A stretch of 64,000 bases of DNA, taken from the NCBI GenBank assembly GCA_009363175.1, contig CP045205.1:1674001-1738000 (forward strand), read 5' to 3'. Below, piece by piece: positions 8,833 to 17,063 of the stretch. The notes below the pieces were generated by a model. The model made no database searches. It had not been told where the DNA came from and worked only from the letters and a program-made list of their open reading frames with translations. How positions within the stretch are numbered: the stretch's first letter is position 1; every line of letters begins with the position of its first letter. Both the position numbers and the translations under genes were made by a program. The DNA is from Citrobacter telavivensis. GTDB taxonomy: Bacteria; Pseudomonadota; Gammaproteobacteria; Enterobacterales; Enterobacteriaceae.

Positions 8833-9828
8833 TTACTTCTGCGCAGCCAGCGCGTCGTTCACCCAACCGTCGAACTGCTGCTGGTGGGCTTTGATCCAGC
8901 CGTCAACGTGACCCTGTACGTCAGCTTCCGACGCTTTACCGTCATGCATCATCGCGTTCTGCGCGTTGATATCCGCCAGCGGCAGTTTCATGATGGCAAA
9001 CAGTTTCGCCGCCGCCGGGTTTTTCTCAGCCCAGGCTTTGTTGGCAACGATGTGCATGGTGTTTACCGGGAAGCCATAGTTCGCGCCATTCGGCAGTTTG
9101 GTATCGATATCTTTCTGTTCGCCCGGCAGCGAGGAGAACGGCACCTGCAACCAGACCACATCTTTGCCCGGCTTCATCACGTCGCTCACCCAGTAAGGCG
9201 TCCAGGTGTAATAGAGGATTGGTTTGCCTTCTTTAAAGCGGGTGATGGTATCGGCCATCATCGCTGCATAGTTACCGTGGCTGACGTCGACGGTTTTTTC
9301 CAGATCAAACGCTTTGTTCTGGTGGTTAATCACCGCTTCACAACCCCATCCCGGCGAGCAGCCCATCATATCCGCTTTACCGTCGCCATTGGTGTCGAAG
9401 ATTTTGGCGATTTTGGGGTCTTTCAACTGGGCGATATTGGTGATTTTGTACTGCTCAGCGGTTTTCTTATCGATCAGATAACCTTGCGCGGCGCCGGTGA
9501 CAAACGTGCCTTCGCGCCAGAACTTTTTGTCCCCGCCTGCCGCAGAATACATATCATCGTGCAGCGGCTGCCAGTTCACGGCGGTAAAGGTGGCATCGCC
9601 GGAAGCAATAGAGGTGTAGCCCACGTTATAATCGACTTCGCTCGGTTTGTTTACGGTATAACCCAGTTTCTCCAGTGCGCGGCTCACCAGCAGCGTCTGG
9701 AAGGTTTCTTCGGTGATGGTGCTCTGTACCGGTTGGACGGTAATGCCTTTGCCTGGCAGGTCGGCAGCGAAAGCGCTGGTAGAGACAAGGGTGGCAAACG
9801 CTGTGGCAATAATCATCTTCTGTCGCAT
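8833..9828 (-). CDS. proX: Glycine betaine/proline betaine-binding protein ProX
   Basis: Periplasmic ligand-binding protein of the ProU ABC importer, 331 residues with a signal peptide ending AFA before ADLPGKG. The family's cysteine pair is in GCSPGWGCE and the tryptophan-rich betaine box includes YYTWTPYWVSDV. It is the last gene of proVWX, separated from proW by an ERIC and a REP element, which may affect the stability of the mRNA parts. Function is high-affinity osmoprotectant uptake. Confidence 0.96.
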   Translation of the reverse strand: MRQKMIIATAFATLVSTSAFAADLPGKGITVQPVQSTITEETFQTLLVSRALEKLGYTVNKPSEVDYNVGYTSIASGDATFTAVNWQPLHDDMYSAAGGDKKFWREGTFVTGAAQGYLIDKKTAEQYKITNIAQLKDPKIAKIFDTNGDGKADMMGCSPGWGCEAVINHQNKAFDLEKTVDVSHGNYAAMMADTITRFKEGKPILYYTWTPYWVSDVMKPGKDVVWLQVPFSSLPGEQKDIDTKLPNGANYGFPVNTMHIVANKAWAEKNPAAAKLFAIMKLPLADINAQNAMMHDGKASEADVQGHVDGWIKAHQQQFDGWVNDALAAQK

Positions 9829-9840
9829 CGTTGTTCCTTA

Positions 9841-9966
9841 TTACACTTCATCCTTCAGGTTGCTTCTTTGTTGGCTGCACTCATGCACCCCAGTCACGTA
9901 CTGCGTGTACGTTCCTGGGGATACCTTCGTTTGCCGCCTCGATGCAACATGAATGATTTTGTGTAA
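9841..9966. repeat. ERIC element (IRU) between proW and proX
   Basis: A 126-bp element with terminal inverted repeats TTACAC (9841-9846) and GTGTAA (9961-9966). The inside carries the two conserved ERIC arms: CACCCCAGTCACGTAC and TGTACGTTCCTGGGGATAC, plus GATGCAAC near the end matching the complement of GGTTGC near the start. Length agrees with the 127-bp ERIC consensus. Confidence 0.88.
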
Positions 9967-9977
9967 GTTCATGAGTG

Positions 9978-10008
9978 TAGGCCCGGTAAGCGCAGCGCCA
10001 CCGGGCAA
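9978..10008. repeat. REP element after proW
   Basis: Palindromic unit GTAGGCCCGGTAAGCGCAGCGCCACCGGGCA, a diverged REP with CCCGGT/ACCGGG arms, adjacent to the ERIC element and just after the proW stop codon. Confidence 0.75.
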
Positions 10009-10016
10009 CAGGTGAA

Positions 10017-11081
10017 TTATTTAGTGAAAGGGCGCGTGATGAGCCCAATGGGGCCGGTGGTGTACCAGCGACGATTACCCCGACTACGGGAGTCGCGACC
10101 CACGGCCTGAGTCAGACGGTCCAGAATGATAGCGAGGATCACAATGCCGACCCCACCAACGGTAGCCAGTCCCATGTCGAGACGACCGATACCGCGCAAT
10201 ACCATCTGGCCCAGGCCACCGACGGCAATCATGGAGGCGATCACGACCATCGAGAGGGCAAGCATGAGTGTCTGGTTGACCCCTGCCATAATGGTTGGCA
10301 TCGCCAGCGGTAGCTGAACTTTGAACAGCATTTGACGCGGGCTGGCCCCGAACGAACGTGACGCTTCGATCAGATCGGCTGGAACCTGGTTAATCCCGAG
10401 GATCGTCAGACGCACAATCGGCGGTAGCGCAAAGATGATCGTCACGACTACTCCCGGCACGTTACCGATGCCGAACAGCATCACAATCGGTACCAGATAG
10501 ACGAACGCTGGCGTCGTCTGCATGGCGTCGAGCAGCGGACGAACGATCTTCGCCGCCCGTGGACTGCGTGCCAGCCAGATCCCCATCGGCAAACCGATCA
10601 CCACGCAAAACAGCAGGGCGGTCAACACCAGTGCCAGCGTAATCATCGCCTGCGACCAGGCACCGATAGCGCCGATTGCAATCAGGGAAATCAGCGTCGC
10701 TACGCCCATTCCGACGCCGGAAATCTGCCAGGCGATCAGCGCGAAAATGAGAATCGCCACCGGAGCCGGCATTCCCAGCAGCAGTTGCTGGAAACCGTTA
10801 AGGATGTAATCCACCGGCACACGAATGCCCTGGAAGAGGGGACGAAAATGGGTGACTACCCAGTCAATTCCTTCGGTAACCCAACTGTCGAGCGGGATCA
10901 GCGTTTTATGGAACGGATCCATAATATTGAAATGCTCTGGTGCAGGCGCTGGCGCGCTGGTCAGCCAGTCTGCGCTGCCGCTATCGGCAGGCGTCCCTGA
11001 CGGCGTGCCCCAGGCGTCAGCGGATTGTGCGGCGCTATCGGCCGCCGGTGCGGTATCCCACGGATTGGATTGATCAGCCAT
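10017..11081 (-). CDS. proW: ProU permease ProW
   Basis: Membrane permease of the glycine betaine/proline betaine importer, 354 residues as in E. coli. It has the long cytosolic N-terminal extension typical of ProW (about the first 90 residues, rich in Asp, Ser and Pro), then the BPD_transp_1 domain with the EAA loop SRSFGASPRQMLFKVQLPLA. The start overlaps the proV stop region by 8 bases, indicating coupled translation. Confidence 0.97.
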   Translation of the reverse strand: MADQSNPWDTAPAADSAAQSADAWGTPSGTPADSGSADWLTSAPAPAPEHFNIMDPFHKTLIPLDSWVTEGIDWVVTHFRPLFQGIRVPVDYILNGFQQLLLGMPAPVAILIFALIAWQISGVGMGVATLISLIAIGAIGAWSQAMITLALVLTALLFCVVIGLPMGIWLARSPRAAKIVRPLLDAMQTTPAFVYLVPIVMLFGIGNVPGVVVTIIFALPPIVRLTILGINQVPADLIEASRSFGASPRQMLFKVQLPLAMPTIMAGVNQTLMLALSMVVIASMIAVGGLGQMVLRGIGRLDMGLATVGGVGIVILAIILDRLTQAVGRDSRSRGNRRWYTTGPIGLITRPFTK

Positions 11082-12276
11082 TGTTTGTCCCCTCGCGATC
11101 TAAAGCCTGTAGCAGCATGCGTTTTGAAATAATGCCGACATACTGTTGTTCCTCATCGACAACCGGCACCGCGCACGGCGCCTGTCCGACATGAGAGAGC
11201 AACTCGCTAAGCGGGGTTTGCGCATCCACGGCCAATGGCTCGTCGATCAGCGCCCCTTCCATGCCCTGGGCCTGGGCTAATGCCGCCTTTAATGAGTCGA
11301 TGGAGACCACACCAACAAACTTATTGCCGCGTTCGATGACGTAACCGTATTCCCGGTCTTCATCCTGCAATAATTTCAGGGCAGAACGGGGGCCAAAGCC
11401 CGGCGTTTTACGAATCAGTCCGACCGGGCTACGGCGGGCAATATCTTTCGCGCTAAAGACCTGGCTAATATCGACGCCACGGAAGAAGGTGCGGACATAA
11501 TCGTTCGCCGGATTATTCAAAATTTCATCCGGTGTACCGACCTGAACCACTTCACCATTCTGCATAATGGCAATTCGGTCGCCAATACGCATCGCTTCAT
11601 CGAGATCGTGGGAAATAAAGACCACGGTTCGCTGATGTTTTGCCTGCAGTTTTACCAGTTCATCCTGCATCTCGGTACGAATTAAGGGATCAAGCGCGGA
11701 GAAGGCTTCATCCATTAATAAGATGTCAGGGTTAATGGCTAATGCACGGGCGAGCCCGACACGCTGACGCATCCCGCCGGAAAGTTCATCCGGATAGCCG
11801 TGGGCGTAATTCTCAAGTCCCACCTGACGCAGGGCGTCCAGCGCTTTTTCGCGACGTTCCTCAGCGCTTACGCCGGCTAATTCCATGCCGAATGCCGTAT
11901 TGTCCAGAACGGTCATGTGCGGCATGAGCGCAAATGACTGGAAAACCATCGCAATCTTTTTTCTGCGCACCTCGCGGAGTTCGGCATCCGATATTTTTGC
12001 GATATCAACGCCGTCGATCAGTACCTGTCCACGGGTGGGTTCAATCAGGCGATTGAGAAGGCGTACCATTGTGGATTTACCCGAACCGGATAATCCCATG
12101 ATGACAAATATCTCGCCTTCTTCAATGGCCAGACTGGCGTCTTTAACGCCAAGCGATAGCCCTGTTTTTTCCAGAATTTGTTCTTTTGAAAGTCCTTTTT
12201 CAATATATTTGAAGGCGCGCTGCGGATGCTCTCCAAATACTTTATATAGATTCTTAACTTCTAATTTAATTGCCAT
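11074..12276 (-). CDS. proV: ProU ATPase ProV
   Basis: Energising subunit of ProU, 400 residues. ABC domain with Walker A GLSGSGKS (residues 61-68), signature LSGGMRQRVGLARAL, Walker B DILLMDEAFSALD and the H-loop VFISHDLDEAM, followed by two C-terminal CBS domains that sense ionic strength in this family. First gene of the osmotically induced proVWX operon; in E. coli H-NS binds both the upstream region and the start of proV. Confidence 0.97.
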   Translation of the reverse strand: MAIKLEVKNLYKVFGEHPQRAFKYIEKGLSKEQILEKTGLSLGVKDASLAIEEGEIFVIMGLSGSGKSTMVRLLNRLIEPTRGQVLIDGVDIAKISDAELREVRRKKIAMVFQSFALMPHMTVLDNTAFGMELAGVSAEERREKALDALRQVGLENYAHGYPDELSGGMRQRVGLARALAINPDILLMDEAFSALDPLIRTEMQDELVKLQAKHQRTVVFISHDLDEAMRIGDRIAIMQNGEVVQVGTPDEILNNPANDYVRTFFRGVDISQVFSAKDIARRSPVGLIRKTPGFGPRSALKLLQDEDREYGYVIERGNKFVGVVSIDSLKAALAQAQGMEGALIDEPLAVDAQTPLSELLSHVGQAPCAVPVVDEEQQYVGIISKRMLLQALDREGTNNG

Positions 12277-12631
12277 GCAATAGAAAGATTCCTGTTATTT
12301 ATATATGTCGATATGTTACCTGATAGAAATAGTCACCTTTTTCTACCCTAACATACTGAGAATCTGAGACAACCCTGAATGTGAAATGAGGCTAAATAGG
12401 GTAGAAGGCAAATTGCCGGGACTTCCCATGATATAAGGGCTGAGAGCAAACCACGGCCGGTGAATATTTTTTGTAAGGACCACTGGAAAGGCGCCTGAAT
12501 TTAGAAAATTCAGGCGAATATGGCAACAGCTATTGAGTGTAGATCACCCTGAAATAGTTGGGTGATAAAAACGTGATCTGCTTAAAATATTAACTTCATT
12601 ATTGTAGTGATATTCCCCATATTAATTTGCG
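12277..12631. promoter_or_regulatory. proU upstream regulatory region
   Basis: A 355-bp gene-free, AT-rich stretch between proV and nrdF, both read leftwards. On the minus strand TTGTCT (12367-12372) and TAGGGT (12345-12350) are 16 bases apart and place a start about 62 bases before the proV ATG, matching the known position of the main osmoregulated proU P2 promoter. AT-tracts fit H-NS binding. The part nearest nrdF must contain the nrdF terminator, but I see no clear hairpin with a T run. Confidence 0.6.
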
Positions 12632-13591
12632 TTAAAAATTCCAGTCTTCGTCTTCCGTTTCGACGGCTTTACCCATCACGTATGACGACCCCGAGCCAGA
12701 GAAAAAGTCGTGGTTTTCGTCGGCATTGGGCGAAAGCGCAGCCAGGATCGCCGGGTTCACCTCCGCCATTTCCGCCGGGAACAGCGCCTCGTAGCCCAGG
12801 TTCATTAACGCCTTGTTGGCGTTGTAACAGAGGAACGCGTTAACATCCTCAGCCCAACCGGTGTTGGCATACAGTTCTTCGGTATAACGGACTTCGTTAT
12901 CGTACAGCTCCATCAGCAGTTCGAGAGTAAAATCCTTCAGCTCATCACGCCTGGATTGAGACAATTTTTCCAGTCCTTTCTGGTACTTATAACCAATGTA
13001 ATAACCATGAACCGCTTCATCACGAATGATCAACCGGATCAGATCGGCGGTGTTGGTGAGCTTGCCACGGCTGGAGAAATACATCGGCAGCCAGAAACCG
13101 GAATAAAACAGGAAGGATTCCAGAAACACGCTGGCAATCTTTTTCTTTAAGGGGTCGTCGCTGGCGTAATGTGCGAGGATAATTTGTGCCTTCTGCTGTA
13201 ACGGCGCATTTTCCTCACTCCAGGCGTAGGCGGCGTCGACATCTTTAGTCTGGCACAGCGTAGAGAAGATGGAACTGTAGGAACGGGCGTGCACCGCTTC
13301 CATAAAACAGATGTTCGACAGCACCGCCTCCTCGTGCGGCGTCAGCGAATCCGCCATCAGCGACGGAGCGCCGGCGATGTTCTGGATGGTGTCGAGCAGC
13401 GTCAACCCGGTAAAGACGCGGATGGTAAGCTGCTGCTCGGCGGTGCTCAGGCCTTGCCACGCCGGAATATCGTTAGACAACGGCACTTTTTCCGGCAGCC
13501 AGAAGTTGCTGGTCAGGCGGTTCCATACTTCCAGATCCTTGTCATCCTGAATCTTATTCCAGTTGATGGCGCTCACGCGTGATAATGTCAT
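12632..13591 (-). CDS. nrdF: Class Ib ribonucleotide reductase beta subunit NrdF
   Basis: Radical-bearing small subunit of the manganese/iron class Ib reductase, which makes deoxynucleotides under iron limitation or oxidative stress. From the ATG at 13591 (preceded by AAGGAGAG) it is 319 residues, the E. coli length; the longest frame extends 13 codons further without support. Diiron ligands appear in the helices with SFMEAVHARSYSSIF-like sequence (here CFMEAVHARSYS) and IIRDEAVHGYY. C-terminal tail ETEDEDWNF is the NrdE-docking peptide. It starts 10 bases after nrdE. Confidence 0.97.
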   Translation of the reverse strand: MTLSRVSAINWNKIQDDKDLEVWNRLTSNFWLPEKVPLSNDIPAWQGLSTAEQQLTIRVFTGLTLLDTIQNIAGAPSLMADSLTPHEEAVLSNICFMEAVHARSYSSIFSTLCQTKDVDAAYAWSEENAPLQQKAQIILAHYASDDPLKKKIASVFLESFLFYSGFWLPMYFSSRGKLTNTADLIRLIIRDEAVHGYYIGYKYQKGLEKLSQSRRDELKDFTLELLMELYDNEVRYTEELYANTGWAEDVNAFLCYNANKALMNLGYEALFPAEMAEVNPAILAALSPNADENHDFFSGSGSSYVMGKAVETEDEDWNF

Positions 13592-13601
13592 ACCGCTCTC
13601 C

Positions 13602-15746
13602 TTACAGTGCGCACGAGACGCAGCCTTCAATTTCAGTGCCTTCCAGCGCCAGTTGGCGCAACCGAATGTAATACAGCGACTTAATGCCTTTTCGCCAGGC
13701 GTAGATCTGCGCCTTGTTGATATCGCGGGTGGTGGCGGTATCGGGGAAAAACAGCGTCAGCGACAGGCCCTGATCGACGTGTTTAGTGGCTTCAGCGTAG
13801 GTATCAATGATTTTCTCCGCGCCGATTTCGTAGGCGTCCTGGTATATGTCCAGATTCTCATTGGTCATGAACGGGGCAGGATAATAGACGCGCCCGGTCT
13901 TGCCCTCTTTGCGAATCTCCACTTTCGAGACAATCGGGTGAATGCTCGATGTCGCATGATTGATATAAGAGATTGAACCCGTCGGCGGCACCGCCTGTAA
14001 ATTCTGGTTGTAGATGCCATAGCGCATCACCTCATCGCGCAGGTACAGCCACATTTCGCGCGTCGGCAGCGTGATGCCGCTACGGGCAAATAGCGCACGG
14101 ACTTTCTCGGTTTTCGGCGTCCAGCTCTGTTCCAGATACTGCGTGAAAAACTCGCCGCTGGCGTAGCGAGACTGCGCAAATCCGTCAAAGGTCTGCCCAC
14201 GCTCACGCGCCAGCCGCATCGACGTATGCAGTGCATGCCAGGTAATGGTGTAAAAGTAGAGATTGGTGAAATCCAGTCCTTCTGGCGAACCATAAGCGAT
14301 GCCTTCACGCGCCAGATAGCCGTGCAGGTTCATTTGTCCCAGCCCGATGGCGTGAGAGGCGGCATTGCCGGCGGCAATCGACGGGACGCTGCGAATGTGG
14401 CTCATGTCCGACACCGCCGTCAGCCCACGAATCGCCGTTTCCACCGTCCGACCAAAGTCCGGGGAATCCATGGTGTGGGCAATATTCAGCGAGCCGAGAT
14501 TGCAGGAGATATCCTGTCCGGTCTGCGCGTAGTCAAGGTTCTCATCGTAGGTGGAGGCGCTGTTGACCTGCAAAATTTCCGAACACAGGTTGCTCATATT
14601 GATGCGGCCTGCAATGGGGTTGGCGCGATTCACCGTATCCTCATACATGATATAGGGATAGCCGGATTCGAACTGAATTTCTGCCAGCGTCTGGAAAAAG
14701 TCGCGGGCGTTAATGTATTTTTTGCGCACCCGCTCGTCGGCAACCAGTTCGTCGTACCGTTCGCTTATCGCGATATCGCCAAAGGGTTTACCGTAAAGAC
14801 GCTCGACGTCATAGGGCGAAAACAGCGCCATCTGCGCATTCTCTTTGGCCAGACGGAAAGTGACGTCCGGGATCACCACGCCCAGGGAGAGCGTCTTGAT
14901 GCGGATCTTTTCGTCGGCGTTTTCGCGTTTGGTATCGAGAAAGCGCAGAATATCCGGATGGTGCGCGTGCAAATAAACCGCCCCCGCTCCCTGACGCGCG
15001 CCAAGTTGGTTAGCATAGGAAAAGGCATCTTCCAGCATCTTCATCACCGGGATCACCCCGGAGGACTGGTTTTCGATGCGCTTGATAGGCGCGCCCGCTT
15101 CGCGCAGGTTAGAGAGTAAAAACGCCACGCCGCCGCCGCGTTTAGAAAGCTGAAGCGCGGAGTTCACCGCCCGGCCAATCGACTCCATGTTGTCTTCAAT
15201 ACGCAGCAGAAAACAGGAAACAAGTTCGCCGCGCTGCTGTTTTCCGCAGTTTAAGAAGGTGGGCGTGGCGGGCTGGAAACGCCCCGAGAGCATCTCATCG
15301 GTCAACTGTGACGCCAACACTTCATCGCCCTGCGCGAGCGTCAGCGCCACCATCACCACCCGGTCTTCAAAGTGTTCCAGGTAGCGTTTACCGTCAAAGG
15401 TTTTCAGCGTGTAGCTGGTGTAAAACTTCCAGGCACCGAGGAAGGTCTGGAAACGAAAACCGCTGGCGTGGGCGCGGGCAAACAGCGTCACCACGAAAGC
15501 GCGATCGTAGCGAGTCAGAACGCTTTCGTCGTAATACCCTTCGCGCATCAGCGTTTGCAGGCGTTCCTCCTGACTGCTAAACGTGACGGAGTGAGGGTGA
15601 ACGTGAGCGGTAAAAAAGGCGTCAACTGCCTGCCTGTCTTTATCAAACTGAATACGACCTGCTTTATCGTACAGATTCAGCATGGCGTTCAGCGCATGGT
15701 AATCCAGCGATTCCTGCATTACGCGTTCTGCGGTTGTCGTTGCCAA
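13602..15746 (-). CDS. nrdE: Class Ib ribonucleotide reductase alpha subunit NrdE
   Basis: Catalytic subunit, 714 residues as in E. coli. It has the N-terminal NrdE-specific domain without the long ATP cone of class Ia, the active-site half-cystine in LVSCFLLRIED, the NLGSLNIAH and NLCSEILQ motifs carrying radical-transfer and catalytic residues, and the redox-shuttle C-terminus GCVSCAL that is reduced by NrdH. It overlaps nrdI by 28 bases and precedes nrdF. Confidence 0.97.
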   Translation of the reverse strand: MATTTAERVMQESLDYHALNAMLNLYDKAGRIQFDKDRQAVDAFFTAHVHPHSVTFSSQEERLQTLMREGYYDESVLTRYDRAFVVTLFARAHASGFRFQTFLGAWKFYTSYTLKTFDGKRYLEHFEDRVVMVALTLAQGDEVLASQLTDEMLSGRFQPATPTFLNCGKQQRGELVSCFLLRIEDNMESIGRAVNSALQLSKRGGGVAFLLSNLREAGAPIKRIENQSSGVIPVMKMLEDAFSYANQLGARQGAGAVYLHAHHPDILRFLDTKRENADEKIRIKTLSLGVVIPDVTFRLAKENAQMALFSPYDVERLYGKPFGDIAISERYDELVADERVRKKYINARDFFQTLAEIQFESGYPYIMYEDTVNRANPIAGRINMSNLCSEILQVNSASTYDENLDYAQTGQDISCNLGSLNIAHTMDSPDFGRTVETAIRGLTAVSDMSHIRSVPSIAAGNAASHAIGLGQMNLHGYLAREGIAYGSPEGLDFTNLYFYTITWHALHTSMRLARERGQTFDGFAQSRYASGEFFTQYLEQSWTPKTEKVRALFARSGITLPTREMWLYLRDEVMRYGIYNQNLQAVPPTGSISYINHATSSIHPIVSKVEIRKEGKTGRVYYPAPFMTNENLDIYQDAYEIGAEKIIDTYAEATKHVDQGLSLTLFFPDTATTRDINKAQIYAWRKGIKSLYYIRLRQLALEGTEIEGCVSCAL

Positions 15747-16129
15747 AATTCGCTTACTCCTTTTCGAACGTTGTCGATGTCGGCGGGTGTTCCCATCAGC
15801 TCAAAACGATAGAGCCAGGGCACGGCGCATTTTTGGGCGATCACTTCTCCTGCGCGACCGTACGCCTCGCCGAAGTTACGATTGCCAGAGGCAATAACGC
15901 CGCGAATTAACGCCCGGTTGTGGGCATCATTTAAAAAGCGAATCACCTGTCGCGGGACCGCGCCAGCCGTGCCCCCGCCCCCGTAAGAGGGCACCACCAG
16001 AATGTAAGGTTCGTCTACCCGGATCCGTTCGCGTTCATTCAGCGGAATGCGAACGGCGGGCAGCCCCAGACGCTGCATAAAACGGTGCGTATTTTCGGAG
16101 CTGCTGGAGAAGTAGACGAGCGGGTTCAT
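15719..16129 (-). CDS. nrdI: Flavodoxin-like NrdI
   Basis: A 136-residue FMN-binding flavodoxin-fold protein that supplies oxidant (superoxide) for assembly of the manganese tyrosyl radical cofactor in NrdF. The phosphate-binding loop is FSSSSENTHRF near the N-terminus, and the glycine-rich PSYGGGGTAGAVP loop is characteristic of NrdI. Start overlaps the nrdH stop (16126-16129), a four-base ATGA-type coupling. Confidence 0.96.
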   Translation of the reverse strand: MNPLVYFSSSSENTHRFMQRLGLPAVRIPLNERERIRVDEPYILVVPSYGGGGTAGAVPRQVIRFLNDAHNRALIRGVIASGNRNFGEAYGRAGEVIAQKCAVPWLYRFELMGTPADIDNVRKGVSEFWQRQPQNA

Positions 16130-16371
16130 GCGCTGGCCACCCGGGATTCAGGATGCAGGCGGTTGATCATATCCGGCCGAAACCCAGACCAACTGGTCTC
16201 ACCGGCAATGACGACCGGCAATTGACGAAAACCTTGTGCACGCAGGATATCCGCCGCGTCGGGCACCAGATCGACGTTCACCATCTCAAATTCAAATCCA
16301 CGGCTTTCCATCGCCCGTTTGGTGGCGTGGCATTGAACACAATCATTTCGAGTGTAAATAGTAATGCGCAT
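16126..16371 (-). CDS. nrdH: Glutaredoxin-like NrdH redoxin
   Basis: Electron donor to NrdEF with thioredoxin-like activity, reduced by thioredoxin reductase. From the ATG at 16371 it is 81 residues, the E. coli length. The redox motif CVQC is at residues 11-14 and the conserved WSGFRPD helix is near the C-terminus. First gene of nrdHIEF; the promoter and NrdR boxes lie about 75-120 bases upstream. Confidence 0.95.
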   Translation of the reverse strand: MRITIYTRNDCVQCHATKRAMESRGFEFEMVNVDLVPDAADILRAQGFRQLPVVIAGETSWSGFRPDMINRLHPESRVASA

Positions 16372-16443
16372 GATTCGTATTTCCATTTAAAATGAGAGAA
16401 CGGCGCGATAAGTCGCGTCGGGTTGGGTGTGTACTGATAGAGA

Positions 16444-16490
16444 GAATACTAGATGTAGTTGAAAAAAGTTTCAACCATACAAGATATGGG
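16444..16490 (-). promoter_or_regulatory. Two NrdR boxes upstream of nrdH
   Basis: Two AT-rich 16-base partial palindromes on the minus strand, CCCATATCTTGTATGG (16475-16490) and ACTACATCTAGTATTC (16444-16459), start 31 bases apart, i.e. about three helical turns, the spacing typical of NrdR sites before enterobacterial nrd operons. They overlap the promoter, which fits repression of nrdHIEF by the nucleotide-sensing NrdR repressor. Confidence 0.6.
16446..16474 (-). promoter_or_regulatory. Sigma-70 promoter of nrdHIEF
   Basis: On the minus strand TTGAAA (16469-16474) is followed after exactly 17 bases by TAGTAT (16446-16451), putting transcription start near 16439, about 70 bases before nrdH. 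The -10 hexamer lies inside one of two NrdR boxes. Confidence 0.7.
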
Positions 16491-16561
16491 AATTATAGAT
16501 TGATTACTCCCCACCGATGAGCCCGGCGGGGAGCGGGAATTTATGGTGATAAATCGTCAGA

Positions 16562-16993
16562 TTACATCCGCATTCCAACGGCCAGGCGGTTAAAGCAGTT
16601 CATCAGGCCGACAGCAAAGGTCAGGTCGCTAATTTCGCGAGCGCTAAAATGCGCGAGCAGCGGCAGATAAACATCATCTTCGGCATGGGTTCTGGCGATG
16701 TCGGTCACCGATTCCGCCCATGCCAGCGCCGCGTGCTCCTGCTCGCTGAAATGATGGCTGACCCGCCAACCGGCCAGCGCGTCCAGTTTACTTTGCGCGA
16801 CGCCCGATTTACGCAGCGCCTTGCTGTGCATCTCCAGACAAAACGCGCAGCCGTTGATCTGCGAAATACGCAGGTAAATCAACTCCATTAGCGTGGTATC
16901 CAGCGCGCTGTTTTCCAGTGCCGTTTTCGCCTGTACCAGGGCGTTATAGACTTCAGGGCTGAGTTCATAGTAGGGCTGGCGTAACGTCGTCAT
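16562..16993 (-). CDS. AhpD-like carboxymuconolactone decarboxylase family protein
   Basis: A 143-residue protein from the ATG at 16993, which is preceded by GAGGAGA; the longer frame has no ribosome site. The AhpD/CMD core is clear: two acidic/hydrophobic helices followed by NGCAFCLEMHSKAL, with the CxxC and downstream His of the peroxidatic site. Such proteins act as thiol-dependent alkylhydroperoxidases or have unknown redox roles. It is divergent from the MocR-type regulator that starts 70 bases away, so regulation by that protein is likely. It has no counterpart at this locus in E. coli. Confidence 0.85.
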   Translation of the reverse strand: MTTLRQPYYELSPEVYNALVQAKTALENSALDTTLMELIYLRISQINGCAFCLEMHSKALRKSGVAQSKLDALAGWRVSHHFSEQEHAALAWAESVTDIARTHAEDDVYLPLLAHFSAREISDLTFAVGLMNCFNRLAVGMRM

Positions 16994-17063
16994 TGTGCAT
17001 CTCCTCGTGTTGATGGCCGGCAATGTAGCACTATAATGGACTGCATAAGAGAGCCATATTTTT

